Positions 27,596 through 36,255 of a stretch of 64,000 nt of DNA are shown in pieces (position 1 is the first letter of the stretch; every line of letters begins with the position of its first letter). The notes under the pieces were generated by a model, which was not told the DNA's origin, did not search any database, and saw only the letters and a program-made list of their open reading frames with translations. Source of the DNA: Sphingobacteriales bacterium (lineage in GTDB: Bacteria > Bacteroidota > Bacteroidia > Chitinophagales > Chitinophagaceae); contig SEFT01000001.1 of assembly GCA_004144175.1 (NCBI GenBank), forward strand, positions 248,001 to 312,000, read 5' to 3'. The translations under genes were made by a program, and so were the position numbers.

Positions 27596-27850
27596 CTTAT
27601 CTAGTAGCTTGATTTTAAACTGCCGCACTCGTCTGCGTTTGCAACGTGAATGCCACGGTACGGCACCTGTGACACCACACTCGCGCAAGTAATAATCCGC
27701 TGTTTTAATTGCTAATTAATCATCCCCTCCCTTTCGTCATATTTCTTCAAGTTTCCAGAAAACTACCAAGGTGTTTTTAAAGTGCTGCGTCTATTGGTTG
27801 TAAGGGCTTATTGAAGCCTGCTATTATTTAACCAATAAACAATTTACTTT

Positions 27851-28552
27851 ATGAAAAGGATCTTTATTCTTTTAGCTGTGGCACTGCTGATGTGCCTTCA
27901 CTACACTATGTTTGCGCAGGCGCAAGTGCGCTATTTTCAATTTACTACCGAGTGCGGGCACGGCAACTGGCAGGACACCGCCTATGTTGCCGGTACTTCC
28001 GATACGGCGCTTATCAGAAGGGTGCTGGCCGAACTGGATAAGCCTAAAGGGCAACGGCAATTTGTGGCAGGTAAGATAGGCGGTGGGCATGGCTGGCACA
28101 ATTGCAACGCAGGGCATTGGTTCAAGTGGCATTTTGTAACCAATGAGTGGAACCTTGTAGATATGGCCATGGAAGTATGCGACGGCTGCCCCTATAGCGA
28201 TATAGATGCCGATACTGCTTACTGGCTGAACAATGTAGGCATCTATTGCGGCTGGGGCGGGCAACCAACTAAGGAGTTGATCATACCAACTGCTATAGAA
28301 GATAAAGCACCGTTACAATTGGCACTGGACATGTTTCCTAATCCTGCTACTAATGTTGTAACCATTAACAAGTCTACCGATGCTCCGGCTGTTGTGACGA
28401 TTTGCAATGCGCTAGGACAAGGTGTGCTGAATGAAGAAATGAACGGGAGGTCGATGACTTTAAATGTAAGCTCACTACCGGTAGGTTGCTATCTCTTGAA
28501 GTTACAATTAGATGGTATCGCGACTGTAAAACAGCTGGTGATTCATAGATAA
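27851..28552 (+). CDS. BP74-like domain protein with type A T9SS tail
   Basis: A 233-residue protein with a signal peptide (about 1-23, ending FAQA), a compact domain (about 25-140) and a C-terminal type A sorting domain (from about residue 156, DMFPNPATNVVTI, then LPVGCYLLKL). The domain pattern, with a FQFTT strand start, LAELDKPKGQ, a His/Trp-rich loop, then MAMEVCDGCPYSDI and a final CGWGG, resembles the N-terminal domain of BP74-type proteins (DUF7482), calcium-linked domains known from Dictyostelium and other eukaryotes and found in some bacteria. Function is unknown; it is expected on the cell surface or secreted. Confidence 0.75.
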   Translation: MKRIFILLAVALLMCLHYTMFAQAQVRYFQFTTECGHGNWQDTAYVAGTSDTALIRRVLAELDKPKGQRQFVAGKIGGGHGWHNCNAGHWFKWHFVTNEWNLVDMAMEVCDGCPYSDIDADTAYWLNNVGIYCGWGGQPTKELIIPTAIEDKAPLQLALDMFPNPATNVVTINKSTDAPAVVTICNALGQGVLNEEMNGRSMTLNVSSLPVGCYLLKLQLDGIATVKQLVIHR

Positions 28553-28565
28553 AATGCGAGGGGCG

Positions 28566-28601
28566 AATCAGTGGTCGGCAATATGCCGGCTGCTGATTTT
28601 T
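28566..28601 (+). terminator. rightward terminator with wobble pairs
   Basis: A 15-bp stem in plus-strand RNA (loop AUA) that includes three G-U pairs and is followed by a T-run. On the minus strand the wobble pairs become mismatches, so it mainly serves the T9SS cargo gene. It reaches the stop of recJ. Confidence 0.75.
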
Positions 28602-30315
28602 ATATTGTTCCTGTACGCTTTACGTCTACTACTTTTATCTGTAGCCTTGTAGCGCCATTGTGTTCATTTTCTTCTACGGTGTAGAGTATATCGAAAGGCT
28701 CATTGGCTACGAGTTCGTATTTATCAGCCAGGCCAAAGCCAATGCCGTCAACGACATCGCGTTCGTTTTGATGTACTACAAACTTTAAGTGTTGTTCTTT
28801 TACTATGCGCGAATAACCACGCCAGTCGCGCACGTTGCGGGTGAGGAATACCGGACGGAGATTGGTAGGGCCGAATGGCTCGAATTGTTTGATGATATTG
28901 TAGAAGGCGGGCTTGATGTCGGCAAAGTTGATCTCTGCATCTATCTCTATCTCCGGTATCAGCATGTCAGGCGTGATGGTCCTGCTGACCACTTCTTCAA
29001 ACTTTGCTGTAAATGCCTGTACCTGCTCTGGCTTCAGCGTCATACCTGCTGCATAGAAGTGGCCGCCGTAGTTCTCCAACAGATCGCGGCACTCATGTAT
29101 AGCATCATAAATGTTGAACCCACTTACCGAGCGCGCAGAGCCCGTTACTTTATCGTTCGATAGTGTAAGCACAATTGTAGGCCGATAGTAATGATCAATA
29201 AGGCGCGATGCCACGATGCCTACCACGCCTTTGTGCCAGTGCGACTGATAGAGTACGGTAGCTTTCTTACCTATACCTGCTATGTCGCCTTGCAGTAGCG
29301 CCAGCGCTTCCTGTGTTATCGTCTTGTCGATTTCCTTACGGTCGTAGTTATCACTTTGCAGTGCATCTGCTAAAGCTATTATTTTCTCCGGGTCCGGCTC
29401 TATGAAAAGGTCTACTGCTTTACGTGCATCGTCCATACGCCCGGCAGCGTTTACACGCGGGCCTATCACAAATACCAGGTCCGATACGCAAAGCGTACGC
29501 GTTACTCCGGCCAGCTCTTTCAGTGTCTTTATACCCAGCGATGGATCTTCGTTTACTTTCTTTAGCCCATAGTATGCCAGCACACGGTTCTCGCCATCGA
29601 GCGGTACTATGTCGGCGGCTATACTGGTCGCCACCAGGTCGAGGAAGTAATAGGCCTCTTCCAGGTCTTTTTTCCAATGCATAGCAAGCGCCTGTATCAG
29701 CTTAAAGCCGATGCCGCAGCCGCTTAGCTCTTTATACGGGTATTTGCAGTCTACTTGTTTAGGGTTTAGTATGGCGTAGGCAACAGGCGGGTTGTTATCG
29801 GGCATGTGGTGGTCACATACGATCACATCGATGCCCAGCGACTGTGCATAGCCTATCAGCTCTGCCGATTTTATACCGCAGTCCAGCGTTATAAGCACCG
29901 TATAGCCATTAGCATGTGCATGGTCTATACCTGCCTTCGATACACCGTAGCCCTCGCGGTAGCGATGTGGTATATAGTAGGCGAGGTCACCGTCATAAAA
30001 TTTCTTCAGGAAAGAGTAAACTACCGATACTGCTGTAGTACCATCCACATCATAGTCGCCATATACCATGATACGTTCGTGCCATTCAATGGCTTCGGTA
30101 ATGCGCTCTACGGCACGTTTCATCCCCTTCATCAGGAAGGGGTCATGCAGGTGGCTAAGCTTCGGGCGGAAAAATGCTTTGGCCGACTCAAAATCTGCTA
30201 TGCCGCGCACAGCCAGCAGCCTGCAAAGGGCAGGATGTATGCGCAGCTGTTCGCTTAGTTGTTGTGTATATTGTTCGTCAGCAGATTTTAAAGTCCAGCG
30301 TTTCTCAAGCCTCAT
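28600..30315 (-). CDS. recJ: single-stranded-DNA-specific exonuclease RecJ
   Basis: A 571-residue 5'-to-3' exonuclease of the DHH family, acting on single-stranded DNA in recombination and repair. Metal-binding motifs are visible: DYDVDGTT (87-94), CDHHMP, and a DHHA1 domain with GGHFYAAGMT, then an OB-fold at the C-terminus. Its start codon overlaps the stop of kmo as ATGA (30312-30315), so its translation is probably coupled to kmo. Confidence 0.95.
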   Translation of the reverse strand: MRLEKRWTLKSADEQYTQQLSEQLRIHPALCRLLAVRGIADFESAKAFFRPKLSHLHDPFLMKGMKRAVERITEAIEWHERIMVYGDYDVDGTTAVSVVYSFLKKFYDGDLAYYIPHRYREGYGVSKAGIDHAHANGYTVLITLDCGIKSAELIGYAQSLGIDVIVCDHHMPDNNPPVAYAILNPKQVDCKYPYKELSGCGIGFKLIQALAMHWKKDLEEAYYFLDLVATSIAADIVPLDGENRVLAYYGLKKVNEDPSLGIKTLKELAGVTRTLCVSDLVFVIGPRVNAAGRMDDARKAVDLFIEPDPEKIIALADALQSDNYDRKEIDKTITQEALALLQGDIAGIGKKATVLYQSHWHKGVVGIVASRLIDHYYRPTIVLTLSNDKVTGSARSVSGFNIYDAIHECRDLLENYGGHFYAAGMTLKPEQVQAFTAKFEEVVSRTITPDMLIPEIEIDAEINFADIKPAFYNIIKQFEPFGPTNLRPVFLTRNVRDWRGYSRIVKEQHLKFVVHQNERDVVDGIGFGLADKYELVANEPFDILYTVEENEHNGATRLQIKVVDVKRTGTI

Positions 30316-31685
30316 TTTCCAAAGTCCAGTTGTTGCACCGACTTATGATAATCTGATACCCACGAGTCCAGACGGTCGCAGAATTGATCCTGTTCTATTT
30401 GTTCGAAGAAGTTTCCTTCACTCATGATCTTCTGCAGCAGTTGGTCTTGCGCCTGTATACAGCTCATCGCGGTATGGTAAGGTGTGTGGCTGAAGGATAC
30501 CATCTCGTAAACAGAGATGAACTGATCCGGATAACGCTTACCCAGCTCTTTCTCGATCTTCTTGCGCTCGAGAAAAACAGGGTCAGCCACTTTGTCGCGC
30601 ATCTCTACAAAGTTAAGCAATGCAAGTTGCGCAACGGCATCGCCATTAGGTTTTCTTTTTTGCTGATATGTTTTAAGAATGGTGGCCCAGTCGTCAGCAT
30701 AAATATCCATAAGGCCCGATAGTACCGTACAGTCTTCAAAGCCTGCATTCATGCCCTGTCCGTAGAAAGGTACGATGGCATGTGCTGCATCGCCTATCAA
30801 TGCACTCTTATCGCCATAGTGCCATGGATTGATATGTGTAGTAATGAGCGAAGAGGTGGGGTTGCCAAAGAAATCTTCCATCAGGGTAGGCATCATTGGC
30901 ACTGCATTGGGGAAGTACTGCTCAAAGAACGCTTTTACGTCTGCTTCGGTCTTCAGCTTTTCAAACGAGATATCCCCTTCAAACGGCAGGAATAGCGTAC
31001 AGGTGAAAGTGCCATCTGTATTAGGCAGCGCAATCATCATGAAGTTTTTGCGCGGCCAGATATGCAGGGCGTTCTTTTCCATACGCAGGTTGCCGGCTGC
31101 ATCGGGCGGTATACTTAGCTCTTTGTAGCCATGCTCCAGGTAGTGATGAGCAGCGTTTACACGGTCCATTTGTGCATAGCTGCTGCGCAGGGCCGAGAAA
31201 GCGCCATCGGCACCAAACAGCAGGTCAGCCGTCACCGTTACATCTTTGCCTTCAGCATTCTGGAAGTACAGCGTGTTTGCAGGTACATCCACGCGCAGAC
31301 AGCGATGGTCAAAATGTATGGTAGCCCCTTCCTGCTCGGCGAGGGTCATTAGTTTTTTATTCAGCTCGCCACGGCTTACCGAGTATATGGCTTCATTGTT
31401 CTTGCCATAGGCTTGTGAAGCGCTGGTGCCATCGGCCTGGTGCAGGAAGCGGCCATACATAGGTATTGCCAGTTCTTCCATCTTCTTACGCAGCCCGGCG
31501 ATATCCAGCGCTTTCCAGCCGCGGGCGCTCATGGCCAGGTTGATAGACCTGCCCGCCGCTATTTTGTTGCTGCGCATATCAGGCCTGCGTTCATAAACAT
31601 TTACCTCATATCCGCGCTTTCTCAGGATGATCGCTAATAAAGAACCTACCAGTCCTGCCCCTAATATAGTAACCGAGCGAGCCAT
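30312..31685 (-). CDS. kmo: kynurenine 3-monooxygenase
   Basis: A 457-residue FAD-dependent aromatic hydroxylase converting kynurenine to 3-hydroxykynurenine on the tryptophan-to-NAD route. The FAD motif GAGLVG is at 9-14. The family signatures GRSINLAMSARGW and YSVSRGELNKKL and the second FAD motif (LIGDAAHAIVPFYGQGMN) are intact. Close family members in Bacteroidota share these, though substrate is inferred. No other kynurenine-pathway gene is adjacent. It is transcribed first in a two-gene unit with recJ, an unrelated function. Confidence 0.9.
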   Translation of the reverse strand: MARSVTILGAGLVGSLLAIILRKRGYEVNVYERRPDMRSNKIAAGRSINLAMSARGWKALDIAGLRKKMEELAIPMYGRFLHQADGTSASQAYGKNNEAIYSVSRGELNKKLMTLAEQEGATIHFDHRCLRVDVPANTLYFQNAEGKDVTVTADLLFGADGAFSALRSSYAQMDRVNAAHHYLEHGYKELSIPPDAAGNLRMEKNALHIWPRKNFMMIALPNTDGTFTCTLFLPFEGDISFEKLKTEADVKAFFEQYFPNAVPMMPTLMEDFFGNPTSSLITTHINPWHYGDKSALIGDAAHAIVPFYGQGMNAGFEDCTVLSGLMDIYADDWATILKTYQQKRKPNGDAVAQLALLNFVEMRDKVADPVFLERKKIEKELGKRYPDQFISVYEMVSFSHTPYHTAMSCIQAQDQLLQKIMSEGNFFEQIEQDQFCDRLDSWVSDYHKSVQQLDFGK

Positions 31686-31833
31686 AAACTTTTGATGATT
31701 TGAACGGCAAAATAGAAAAACTATCGCGAACGGCAGCTGATAATAGTCATATGGGTATAATACATAAACATTCTTTTTATGTTAAAGTTTGTATGCTGCT
31801 GTAGCCGCTATCTTAAAATGATGTGGAGTTTGT

Positions 31834-31841
31834 TACTTTTG
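31834..31841 (+). promoter_or_regulatory. -7 promoter element of lepB
   Basis: TACTTTTG lies 22 bases before the lepB ATG and fits TAnnTTTG. No convincing -33 box. Confidence 0.5.
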
Positions 31842-31863
31842 GTGCCTATATATCAAATATTTC

Positions 31864-33051
31864 ATGCGATTAGCATTCTGGAAGAAAAACGAAAAACCAA
31901 GGAAGAAGAAGTCTGTATTGAGGGAGTGGGTAGATGCTGCATTATTTGCAATCGTTGCCGCAACCATTATTCGTACCTTCTTTATAGAAGCATATACCAT
32001 ACCTACCGGCTCTATGGAAGGTAGCTTGCTGGTGAACGATTACCTGTTCGTAAGCAAGATGTCGTACGGAGCGCGTATACCGATGACGCCATTGTCATTC
32101 CCGCTGGTGCATAATACGATGCCTATAACAGGTGGTAAGTCTTACAGCGAGGCCGTGCAGTGGAAATACAAACGCCTGCCCGGCTTTGGCGATGTGGAGC
32201 GTTATGACGTAGTGGTGTTCAACTACCCCGCCGGTGACACGGTAGCACTGGAAGTACAGAATGAAAAGGATTATTATTCGCTGGTGCGCGAGTATGGTAA
32301 TAACCGTGCGCTGGTAAATGGTTCGTATACCGTGATGCATCGTCCTGTAGATAAAAAAGAGAATTACATTAAAAGGTGTATAGGTGTACCGGGCGATAAG
32401 ATCGAGATCATAGATGGTATTGTGCAGGTGAATGATAAACCGGGTACATTATTCCCGCATGCTAAGATGACCTATGAAGTGACGACCAAAGGTTTTGGGC
32501 TGTCTCCCGATCTGCTGGAAGAGCATGGTATAGAGGTATTCCAATCAAACGGTGTAGTATATTATGTGAACGTTGCCAACGATAAAGTGGCTGTGTTGAA
32601 AAGCCAGCCCAATGTAGTGTCCTTAAGGCCTGCTACCTTCCCCAAAGGATTTACCGCAGACTGGGCTTTCCCGCAGGATACGGTCAACTACAAGTGGAAT
32701 CGCGACAACTTCGGTCCACTAATAGTGCCTAAAAAAGGGGCAACTGTTACACTGACACCGCAGAACATTTCGCTGTATCGTCGCATTATTTTCAACTACG
32801 AAAAGAATACGCTGGAAGAACGTAATGGCCAGTTCATTATTAATGGACAGGCAACCAATAACTACACCTTTAAGATGAACTATTACTGGATGATGGGTGA
32901 TAACAGGCACAATTCGCTCGACTCGCGTTATTGGGGTTTTGTACCGGAAGACCACGTAGTAGGTAAAGCATGGTTTGTATGGCTTAGCTACGATCAGAAA
33001 GGTATGCGTTGGAACAGATTGCTTAGAGGCATATCAACGCTTGAAAAGTAA
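31864..33051 (+). CDS. lepB: signal peptidase I
   Basis: A 395-residue type I signal peptidase that removes signal peptides from exported proteins. A basic N-terminus is followed by one membrane helix (about 23-42), the nucleophile Ser50 in IPTGSME, and the general-base lysine Lys170 in YIKRCIGVPGD. A GDNRHNSLDSRYWG box is near the C-terminus. The large inserts between these blocks are usual for Bacteroidota. The cytochrome c gene follows after 23 bases and may be cotranscribed. Confidence 0.95.
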   Translation: MRLAFWKKNEKPRKKKSVLREWVDAALFAIVAATIIRTFFIEAYTIPTGSMEGSLLVNDYLFVSKMSYGARIPMTPLSFPLVHNTMPITGGKSYSEAVQWKYKRLPGFGDVERYDVVVFNYPAGDTVALEVQNEKDYYSLVREYGNNRALVNGSYTVMHRPVDKKENYIKRCIGVPGDKIEIIDGIVQVNDKPGTLFPHAKMTYEVTTKGFGLSPDLLEEHGIEVFQSNGVVYYVNVANDKVAVLKSQPNVVSLRPATFPKGFTADWAFPQDTVNYKWNRDNFGPLIVPKKGATVTLTPQNISLYRRIIFNYEKNTLEERNGQFIINGQATNNYTFKMNYYWMMGDNRHNSLDSRYWGFVPEDHVVGKAWFVWLSYDQKGMRWNRLLRGISTLEK

Positions 33052-33074
33052 TCATAGCGCAAACGACACACAAT

Positions 33075-33482
33075 ATGAAAAAAATACTGAGTGCAGCGAT
33101 CATAGCCTTTATGCTAGCATCTTGCGGCGATGGTAAGAATGAATCTGTAAAAGACGATGATGCAGCCCTGGGCGGTAACGGTAATACTGTAGCCAATATG
33201 TCGCCGGGGCATAAGCTGTTCCTGAACAATTGCCTGCAGTGCCACAATATAAAGAGCGATAAGGTAGGGCCGAAGCTGGAAGGCGTAATGGCCCGTTGGA
33301 ATAATGATACCACACAGATGTATGCATTCATTCGCAACTCGCAGGCGGTCATCAAAAGTGGCCACCCGAGAGCTGTGAAAGTATTTGACGAATACAACCA
33401 AACACTGATGACGCCTATGCCTCACCTTACGGATGCCGATATCGCTCAGATAATGGAATACATCAATAAAGGTGAAGAATAA
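33075..33482 (+). CDS. monoheme c-type cytochrome lipoprotein
   Basis: A 135-residue lipoprotein (lipobox LASC, Cys17) with one heme-binding motif CLQCH (Cys53, Cys56, His57) and a candidate axial methionine in LMTPMPHL near residue 114. It is a class I cytochrome c of the short, membrane-anchored kind that carries electrons in the periplasm. The redox partner is not shown by the context. It ends in a strong terminator. Confidence 0.9.
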   Translation: MKKILSAAIIAFMLASCGDGKNESVKDDDAALGGNGNTVANMSPGHKLFLNNCLQCHNIKSDKVGPKLEGVMARWNNDTTQMYAFIRNSQAVIKSGHPRAVKVFDEYNQTLMTPMPHLTDADIAQIMEYINKGEE

Positions 33483-33503
33483 ATGAAGTCTTAATGATAG
33501 TTG

Positions 33504-33531
33504 AGCTGCTCCTTAAGGAGCAGCTTTTTCT
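33504..33531 (+). terminator. terminator of lepB-cytochrome c
   Basis: A 9-bp perfect stem (AGCTGCTCC with its complement, loop TTAA) followed by a T-run. Confidence 0.85.
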
Positions 33532-34219
33532 TTTCTATGTCGTGCGTACTTTATGGCTGAATCTGCTTGTTTGGTGTAATTGTCGTTTGGTTGTAAAAAA
33601 CATTGATTCCCAGGCTATTCGCCACAGAAAATGATGATTTCTCCCCTCCGGATTGTTCATAAACATCAGAAAATGTGTATTTTAGGCATAGCAATTGCAT
33701 TACAGTATAAACACCGCGCTATAAGGCAATTGCGCGACGCCTTACTCACGAAGAAAAACTTAGACGGAAGAAAACTATCAAAAAGAATCAGTGCACATGA
33801 GAAAGTTGCGTTTAATAAAACCATGGCGTCTACGCACCATACGCCAAAGAACAAATGGAGAAGAAGGCTGCCGTATAATACAGGATATGATGGTACCCTG
33901 CAGCGGGCCAAGAAGTGAATCAACAGAAGGAATAATTTCAAGAGCAACTTTTGTTGACCTGAGAGTAACGGGCAATATCAAGATTAGCATAGCTAAGCCT
34001 ACGGAAAATGCACCGCACTCGGATGCTGCGGTGCTGCCATCCAGTACCAGTAAATAATTCAATAAGAAGCCAGACAAGCATATTTATCCTCCGAAAGAAC
34101 TACAAGTTATTTTGCTCGACTGCTATAATTTTCTGGTATTATAAACCAGCGGCTAGGAAATACTTTACCGCTTTTAAATTATGTTACACGTTCTAGTATA
34201 GTTTACAACAACGAGATTG
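33532..34219. other. unassigned region, possible RNA or degraded gene
   Basis: About 690 bases with no recognised gene. The best plus-strand frame starts with the ATG at 33797 and runs to 34057 (86 residues, basic at the start, no family seen). A minus frame of 99 residues overlaps it but has only a TTG start. Two copies of the palindrome GCAATTGC (33691-33698 and 33726-33733) could pair. A strong rightward terminator at 34220 implies that something in this region is transcribed. No tmRNA, RNase P, SRP or tRNA signature was seen. Confidence 0.4.
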
Positions 34220-34249
34220 AAAAGCTGAACGTCATGTTCAGCTTTTTTT
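34220..34249 (+). terminator. strong rightward terminator without an assigned gene
   Basis: An 11-bp stem (AAAAGCTGAAC with its complement, loop GTCAT) with a run of about seven T. The nearest confident upstream plus-strand gene ends at 33482 and has its own terminator. Confidence 0.8.
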
Positions 34250-34389
34250 GCTTACGCCTATCATTCCTCCCGATGCGTTACTTACTGTGCTAGTTATACA
34301 CAAAAAAATCTGAAAATCAGATAGTCATATTAAAAATAGCTGGCACCTTTTTTTAATGGCAATCAATATCCTTTATTCTTCATACTGAT

Positions 34390-36168
34390 ATGCAACGACA
34401 TATTTACGAATCCGGTATCATCGGCAATTGTGCCTTTATTGCACACGTCAACAAGGATACCAACGTTTCGTGGCTATGCTGGCCACGTTTCGATAGCAGT
34501 TTTGTATTCGGCAGCCTGCTCGATAAACAGAAAGGCGGAAACTTCTCTATCCTTCCCGAAGGGGAATATGTTTCCACACAACGCTATATTGAGAACACCA
34601 ATGTGCTGACTACAGAGATTGAGTGCAGCGATGGGAAATATCGCATTACTGATTTTGCACCGCGCTTTCAGTTATACGAGCGGTACTACCGTCCACTAAT
34701 GCTGGTACGTAAAATAGAGCCGATCGTTGGTTACCCAAAGATCAAGGTATCGTGTACGCCGGTAGGTGAATATGGAGCTAAGCAATTGCAAGCAGTACAA
34801 GGTAGCAATCACATTGAGTTCATTGGCCTGGAGCGCCCATTGCGCCTTACCACCAACATTTCGCTCAATCATATAATGAATGAGCAGTCATTGGTGCTTA
34901 ACGAAACAAAGTACCTGGTGCTTACATATGGCCTTCCATTAGAAGCTCCGCTTACTACAACAGCAGAAGACTTCCTGATGCGTACCGTATCGTACTGGCG
35001 CGGATGGATCAAGAATACCGGTATCGGCAACATGTACCAGCAGCAGGTGATACGTTCATCCCTTGCGCTGAAGATACACCAGTACGAAGATACCGGAGCT
35101 ATCATAGCTGCCAGCACTACCAGCTTGCCCGAATATGATGGTAGCGGACGTTGCTGGGATTATCGCTTCTGTTGGTTGCGTGATGCGTATTACATCCTGA
35201 ATGCCTTTAATAATATCGGTCACTTTGAAGAGGCAGAGCAATACTTCCATTACATAGCTAACCTGACTGTAAGGCCGGATGGACGATATAATCCGCTGTA
35301 TAAGATAACCGGTACGGCCGACTTTGACGAAAAGATATTAGACCTCGACGGCTACAGAGGCAATAAGCCGGTACGCGTAGGTAACCAAGCGGTGGAGCAT
35401 ATACAGAACGATACGTATGGACAAGTGCTGCTTTCTCTGTTACCACTTTATATAGATCGCCGTTTTATTTTCGAAGAGCGTCATGATTCATCAAAGTGGA
35501 TCGCTAATATACTGGAGAAGATAGAACATACCATAGATGAACCGGATGCCGGTATATGGGAGTTCCGCCATTTTGCGCAACACCACTGTTACACCAATCT
35601 ATTCCAATGGGCTGGCTGTATGGCTGCTATTAAGATGGCCAGGCATATAGGCGATGAAAAGCTGTTGCAAATGGCAGGTAAGCTACGCGATAAGGCAGTG
35701 GAGAAAATTGAAGCTTGCTACGATGCAGAACGCAAAGTGTACACACAGGCTGTAGGTGTAAAGGCCCTTGACGCAAGTACGCTTCAGCTTATTATGATGA
35801 ACTACCTCGATCCGAATTCTGACCGTGCTAAAGATCATCTTAAGGCAGTCGAGGCCGAGTTGCGTGCAGATCATGGTTTATTCTATCGCTACCTCCATGC
35901 TGATGATTTCGGAAAGCCCAAAACTACGTTTCTGATTACAGCATTCTGGTATGTTGAAGCACTGGCATGCGTTGGCCGTGTAGACGAAGCCATTGAGCAT
36001 TTCAATAGCCTGCTGAAATTTACAAACCACCTTGGCCTCTTGAGCGAAGACGTAGACGCAACGGATGGCAGCCAGTGGGGTAATTTCCCGCAGGCGTACA
36101 GCCACGTAGGGCTCATGAATGCTGCTTACCGCATAGGTAAGAAGCTGGACAAGCCAGGCTTTGTGTAA
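34390..36168 (+). CDS. glycoside hydrolase family 15 protein (glucoamylase or trehalase type)
   Basis: A 592-residue GH15 enzyme: an N-terminal beta-sandwich, then the (alpha/alpha)6 catalytic barrel from about residue 220. The two catalytic acids are probably Glu391 (GIWEFR) and Glu553 (LLSEDVDATDG); RCWDYRFCWLRD near 257 is the substrate-binding signature. GH15 covers glucoamylases and trehalases. The facing trehalose-phosphate synthase/phosphatase gene makes trehalase attractive, though that is inference. No signal peptide, so cytoplasmic. Confidence 0.88.
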   Translation: MQRHIYESGIIGNCAFIAHVNKDTNVSWLCWPRFDSSFVFGSLLDKQKGGNFSILPEGEYVSTQRYIENTNVLTTEIECSDGKYRITDFAPRFQLYERYYRPLMLVRKIEPIVGYPKIKVSCTPVGEYGAKQLQAVQGSNHIEFIGLERPLRLTTNISLNHIMNEQSLVLNETKYLVLTYGLPLEAPLTTTAEDFLMRTVSYWRGWIKNTGIGNMYQQQVIRSSLALKIHQYEDTGAIIAASTTSLPEYDGSGRCWDYRFCWLRDAYYILNAFNNIGHFEEAEQYFHYIANLTVRPDGRYNPLYKITGTADFDEKILDLDGYRGNKPVRVGNQAVEHIQNDTYGQVLLSLLPLYIDRRFIFEERHDSSKWIANILEKIEHTIDEPDAGIWEFRHFAQHHCYTNLFQWAGCMAAIKMARHIGDEKLLQMAGKLRDKAVEKIEACYDAERKVYTQAVGVKALDASTLQLIMMNYLDPNSDRAKDHLKAVEAELRADHGLFYRYLHADDFGKPKTTFLITAFWYVEALACVGRVDEAIEHFNSLLKFTNHLGLLSEDVDATDGSQWGNFPQAYSHVGLMNAAYRIGKKLDKPGFV

Positions 36169-36190
36169 AAGTAACTTACAACAAAAGAGC

Positions 36191-36234
36191 ACATAAACGA
36201 AGCGCCCTGCATATGCAGGGCGCTTCGTTTATGT
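36191..36234. terminator. perfect 44-bp palindromic bidirectional terminator
   Basis: A perfect inverted repeat with no spacer (core GCGCCCTGCATATGCAGGGC) centred between 36212 and 36213, between the GH15 gene and the converging trehalose synthesis gene. Confidence 0.85.
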
Positions 36235-36255
36235 ATTATTCGTATTGCTACGTTC

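Noticed and set aside
33778-34077. Minus-strand frame of 99 residues in the unassigned gap
   Set aside because: It begins with TTG, has no family resemblance and no promoter or terminator in its direction.
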